Assembly: GCA_944350065.1 (NCBI GenBank)
Contig: CALVOD010000051.1
Coordinates: 1 to 8,753 of the forward strand
Length of the DNA stretch: 8,753 bases
Reading direction: 5' to 3'
DNA from: an uncultured Clostridia bacterium
GTDB taxonomy: Bacteria > Bacillota > Clostridia > Christensenellales > DTU072
Below the pieces are notes generated by a model. The model was not told the DNA's origin and did no database searches. It saw only the letters and a program-made list of their open reading frames with translations. Shown in pieces: positions 6,348-8,753 of the stretch. Both the position numbers and the translations under genes were made by a program. The number at the start of each line of letters is the position of its first letter. Position 1 is the stretch's first letter.

Positions 6348-7266
6348 CGCCACAGCCGAGAACGTACTGTATCTTGTGCTTGACAACTTCTTTGACTCTT
6401 TCTCTCGCCGGTCCGAGGTATTGACGGGGGTCGAAGTGAGAAGGATTGTCGTTGAAGTATTTACGTACGGTAGCGGTTACCGCCATGCGCAGGTCGGAGT
6501 CGATGTTGATCTTGCAGACCGCCATTTCAGCCGCTTTGCGGAGCATTTCTTCGGGAACGCCTTTCGCTCCGGGCATATTGCCGCCGTAACGGTTGATCTC
6601 CTCAACGAGATACTGCGGTACGCTGCTCGCGCCGTGCAGAACGATAGGGAATCCGGGAAGACGTTTCGCAACTTCTTCGAGAATGTCGAAACGGAGTTTG
6701 GGTTCGCCCTTGAATTTGAAAGCGCCGTGGCTGGTGCCGATAGCGATGGCAAGACTGTCAACGCCCGTCTTCTCGACGAATTCCTGCACCTGGTCGGGAT
6801 CGGTATAAGAGGAATCTTCCGCTTTGACTTTGACGTCGTCCTCAACGCCGGCGAGTCTGCCGAGTTCGGCTTCGACCACTACGCCGTGATCGTGTGCGTA
6901 TTCCACTACGTTACGGGTGATCTTGATATTGTCGGAGAATGCGTGGCTCGACGCGTCTATCATAACGGAGGTGAAGCCTTTGTCCACGCAGTCCTTGCAG
7001 AGTTCGAAAGAATCGCCGTGATCGAGATGCAGGCAGATAGGAAGACCGGACTCTTCTACGGCAGCCTCTACCAACTTCTTAAGATAAGTGGGGTTGGCAT
7101 ATTTTCTTGCGCCGGCGCTGACCTGCAGAATAAGAGGAGCGCGTTCTTCGGTAGCGGCGTTCACGATGCCCTGTATGATCTCCATATTGTTGACGTTGAA
7201 AGCGCCGATGGCGTAACCGCCTGCGTATGCTTTCTCAAACATTTCTTTACTTGTTACGAGTGGCAT
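6337..7266 (-). CDS. fba: Class II (zinc-dependent) fructose-1,6-bisphosphate aldolase
   Basis: The enzyme reversibly splits fructose 1,6-bisphosphate into dihydroxyacetone phosphate and glyceraldehyde 3-phosphate in glycolysis and gluconeogenesis. It has 309 residues in a single TIM-barrel. Catalytic Asp82 and zinc ligand His83 lie in LHLDHGD 79-85, with Glu134 in VEAELG 131-136, His180 in GTSHGAF 177-183 and His211 in VLHGASS 209-215. The phosphate-binding end is NIDSDLR 254-260. An active-site loop region of YGGNMPGAKGVPEE (227-240) and the end YLGPARERVKEVV mark the longer class II subtype seen in Clostridia and Bacteroidetes, rather than the roughly 285-residue Bacillus FbaA. The ATG (7264-7266) is preceded on the minus strand by GGAGG (7273-7277) at six bases. 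The gene stands alone between its own promoter and a terminator, diverging from the methyltransferase gene. Confidence 0.97.
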   Translation of the reverse strand: MPLVTSKEMFEKAYAGGYAIGAFNVNNMEIIQGIVNAATEERAPLILQVSAGARKYANPTYLKKLVEAAVEESGLPICLHLDHGDSFELCKDCVDKGFTSVMIDASSHAFSDNIKITRNVVEYAHDHGVVVEAELGRLAGVEDDVKVKAEDSSYTDPDQVQEFVEKTGVDSLAIAIGTSHGAFKFKGEPKLRFDILEEVAKRLPGFPIVLHGASSVPQYLVEEINRYGGNMPGAKGVPEEMLRKAAEMAVCKINIDSDLRMAVTATVRKYFNDNPSHFDPRQYLGPARERVKEVVKHKIQYVLGCGGKA

Positions 7267-7297
7267 ATTAAACCTCCGGTAAATTTTTATTGAATAT

Positions 7298-7326
7298 ATT
7301 ATACTACTTCACGCGCGATAAGTCTA
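7298..7326 (-). promoter_or_regulatory. Promoter for fba
   Basis: On the minus strand, TAGACT (7321-7326) is followed after 17 bases by a perfect TATAAT (7298-7303). Transcription would start near 7291 and leave a leader of about 25 bases with GGAGG at 7273-7277. A strong promoter suits a highly expressed glycolytic gene. Confidence 0.65.
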
Positions 7327-7329
7327 TCG
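7316..7329. promoter_or_regulatory. Small palindrome over the fba -35 box, possible operator
   Basis: CGATA (7316-7320) and TATCG (7325-7329) form a perfect inverted repeat around AGTC, covering the -35 of the fba promoter at 7321-7326. A repressor bound there would block fba. The arms are only five bases long, so chance is a real alternative, and no regulator gene is visible nearby. Confidence 0.2.
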
Positions 7330-7349
7330 AAATCAGTAAATAATATCGC

Positions 7350-7378
7350 TTGTTAAATAACCGCGGCTAATGTATAAT
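7350..7378 (+). promoter_or_regulatory. Promoter for the methyltransferase-rsmI operon, predicted to give a leaderless mRNA
   Basis: TTGTTA (7350-7355) is followed after 17 bases by a perfect TATAAT (7373-7378). The ATG of the next gene begins at 7385, with only six bases between the -10 box and the start codon. Transcription normally begins about seven bases after the -10, that is at or next to the A of the ATG, so the mRNA would have essentially no leader. The promoter is divergent from the fba promoter; the two -35 boxes are 23 bases apart. Confidence 0.6.
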
Positions 7379-7384
7379 TGAAAT

Positions 7385-8119
7385 ATGCCCACCGAACTCA
7401 AAGAAAACGAAGAAATATTTGATCTGGAATGCGCGGGATTGCGTATAATTCAGAAAAAAGACGGCTACGCGTTCACGACCGACGCGGTGCTTCTGGCGAA
7501 CACCGTAAAAGCGGTCAAAGGGGACAGAATAATCGAACTCGGAAGCGGTTCGGGCGTAATATCGATGTTGCTTGCGGCTAAAACCAACGCGAGCGAGATA
7601 TACGGAATAGAGATACAGGAGCGGCTCGCGGAGATGTCCGAGCGTTCCGTCGAGATGAACGCGCTTACGGATAAAGTCAAAATCGTGCGCGCGGACATAC
7701 GCGACGCGCGCAACGTAGTGGGCGGTAAGCATTTTGACGTGTGTTACGTCAATCCGCCTTACGGAATATACCGCGGCAAAAAAGAGGACGCGAGCGAAAT
7801 AGATATCTGCAAGAGCGAAGTGCTGATAACGCTCGACGAGATAGTTAAATCGGCTGCGGAGCTGTTGAAATACGGCGGTAAGTTTTACGCCATAGTGAAG
7901 TCGGAGCGCGCGGTGGATCTGATATGCTCGATGCGCGCGCACGGCATAGAGCCCAAGGTCATAACTCCCGTTCAACCCACGCCGTATAAAGACGTGGACA
8001 CCGTCATCGCGGAAGGCAGACGGAACGGGCGCCGCGGCGTGAAAATACTCAAACCGCTCGTGATATGCAACGAGGACGGAAGCTATACCGATCGCGTGAA
8101 GGAGATGTACGGGAAATGA
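7385..8119 (+). CDS. trmN6: tRNA1(Val) (adenine(37)-N6)-methyltransferase family protein (YabB/TrmN6 type)
   Basis: This 244-residue cytosolic enzyme is a SAM-dependent N6-adenine methyltransferase of the YfiC/YabB group, whose characterised member methylates A37 of tRNA1(Val). It begins with the family-typical ELKENEEIFDLECAGLRIIQ (4-23) and GYAFTTDAVLLA (27-38). The SAM-binding motif is IIELGSGSG 49-57, GIEIQ 74-78 holds the ribose-binding acidic residue, and the catalytic motif NPPY is at 123-126. The C-terminus (KPLVICNEDGSYTDRVKEMY) is also typical. The start at 7385 is firm: an in-frame TGA lies at 7379-7381, and any later start would cut the conserved N-terminus. No Shine-Dalgarno sequence precedes it. 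It overlaps rsmI by four bases (ATGA), matching the Bacillota yabB-rsmI neighbourhood, here without the small GIY-YIG gene often found between them. The exact tRNA target is inferred from the family. Confidence 0.9.
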   Translation: MPTELKENEEIFDLECAGLRIIQKKDGYAFTTDAVLLANTVKAVKGDRIIELGSGSGVISMLLAAKTNASEIYGIEIQERLAEMSERSVEMNALTDKVKIVRADIRDARNVVGGKHFDVCYVNPPYGIYRGKKEDASEIDICKSEVLITLDEIVKSAAELLKYGGKFYAIVKSERAVDLICSMRAHGIEPKVITPVQPTPYKDVDTVIAEGRRNGRRGVKILKPLVICNEDGSYTDRVKEMYGK

Positions 8120-8753
8120 GCGGAACGTTATATATAGTCGGCACGCCGATAGGCAATCTCAAGGACATAACTTACCGCGCGGTGGAAACGCTCGCTTCCG
8201 TAGATACGATAGCCTGCGAAGATACGCGGCACACCCTCGTTCTTCTCAAGCAATACGGGATCTCGAAGCCGTTGGTAAGCTATTATAAGCAGAAAGAGAA
8301 ATCGGCGTCCGAAAAGATAGTCGCGGAACTCGAGAAGGGTAAAAACGTAGCCCTCGTGACGGACGCGGGGATGCCTTGCGTGAGCGATCCGGGCGCTATT
8401 CTCGTGAAGGAGTGTCGGGAGCGTGGGATACGCATAGAATCGGTTCCCGGACCTTCGGCTGTCGTGACGGCGATGTCGGTATCCGGAATTACGGACGGAA
8501 GGTTCGCTTTCATAGGATTTCTGCCCGATAAGAATGCGGAGCGCAGAGAATTACTCAAAGAGATTTCGGGCTACGGAATACCTCTCGTATTCTATATTGC
8601 GCCGCACGACCTCAAAAAAACGGTGGCGGAACTGTATAACGCTTTCGGCGACAGGAACGTAACCGTCGTCAAAGAACTCACCAAGATACACGAATCCGTA
8701 TATGAAGGAACGTTATCTTCCGTTGAGATAGAGGACGAGCGCGGAGAATTCGT
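8116..8753 (+). CDS. rsmI: 16S rRNA (cytidine(1402)-2'-O)-methyltransferase RsmI (3' end cut off)
   Basis: The first 212 residues of an expected 275-290 are present; the frame runs open to the window edge. RsmI adds a 2'-O-methyl group to C1402 in the decoding centre of 16S rRNA, next to the N4-methylation made by RsmH. Landmarks of the tetrapyrrole-methylase-like fold are GTPIGNLKDIT 9-19, CEDTRHT 34-40, LVTDAGMPCVSDPG 80-93 (SAM pocket), VPGPSA 110-115 and FIGFLP 132-137. The usual DAGTP appears as DAGMP, a small deviation. The ATG at 8116 overlaps the stop of the methyltransferase gene (ATGA). AAGGAG at 8099-8104 could serve as its ribosome binding site, though the spacing of eleven bases is long. 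Coupled translation is likely. Confidence 0.97.
   Translation, partial: MSGTLYIVGTPIGNLKDITYRAVETLASVDTIACEDTRHTLVLLKQYGISKPLVSYYKQKEKSASEKIVAELEKGKNVALVTDAGMPCVSDPGAILVKECRERGIRIESVPGPSAVVTAMSVSGITDGRFAFIGFLPDKNAERRELLKEISGYGIPLVFYIAPHDLKKTVAELYNAFGDRNVTVVKELTKIHESVYEGTLSSVEIEDERGEF

Noticed and set aside
6376..7293. A 305-codon open frame on the plus strand opposite nearly the whole of fba
   Set aside because: It is the mirror of a strongly biased gene that avoids codons giving reverse-strand stops. It has no ribosome binding site, its translation resembles no family, and fba on the other strand is certain.
1..8753. Mobile elements, CRISPR arrays, defence genes, tRNA or rRNA genes, or a novel multi-gene system
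   Set aside because: No transposase, integrase, direct-repeat array, RNA gene or defence-type domain is seen on either strand. Every long gene belongs to a housekeeping or common family, and gene spacing leaves no unexplained region above about 165 bases.

Overview
The window looks like ordinary chromosome from an anaerobic member of the Clostridia (Bacillota), probably an uncultured gut-type lineage. The evidence is mid-range GC, strong GGAGG-type ribosome binding sites, sigma-A-like TTGNNN-17-TATAAT promoters, a Clostridia-type heterodimeric ABC exporter, a long Rho factor, a class II aldolase and the Bacillota pairing of a YabB-type methyltransferase with rsmI. The lineage is an inference from protein style, not from a marker gene. 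No phage, transposon, CRISPR, rRNA or tRNA sequence is visible, and no gap between genes exceeds about 165 bases.

Layout, left to right. (1) Bases 1-1998: the last codons of an upstream gene overlap the GTG start of an ABC exporter half-transporter. The pair fits a heterodimeric exporter operon whose first subunit is mostly outside the window. (2) 2016-3649: a promoter, then a divergent ribose-phosphate pyrophosphokinase joined by a one-base TAATG overlap to a small, probably beta-barrel protein. (3) 3701-4414: a consensus-like promoter and a single UlaG-like metallo-beta-lactamase-fold hydrolase. (4) 4430-6276: a promoter, a G-free leader, rho, and a strong bidirectional terminator shared with the convergent gene. 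(5) 6337-7326, minus strand: class II fructose-bisphosphate aldolase with its own promoter and a structured 3' end. (6) 7350-8753: a divergent promoter that sits so close to the ATG that the mRNA should be leaderless, driving a tRNA1(Val)-type adenine N6-methyltransferase and, through an ATGA overlap, rsmI (cut off by the window end).

Functionally these are separate housekeeping units: export, PRPP supply for nucleotide synthesis, a metal-dependent hydrolase of unknown substrate, transcription termination, glycolysis, and RNA modification (tRNA A37 and 16S rRNA C1402). I do not see a new multi-gene system. The points most worth a second look are the leaderless methyltransferase mRNA, the substituted active-site residues in the PRPP synthetase, the AT-hook and Asn-rich insert of Rho with its G-free leader, and the tandem hairpins at the 3' end of the aldolase gene.
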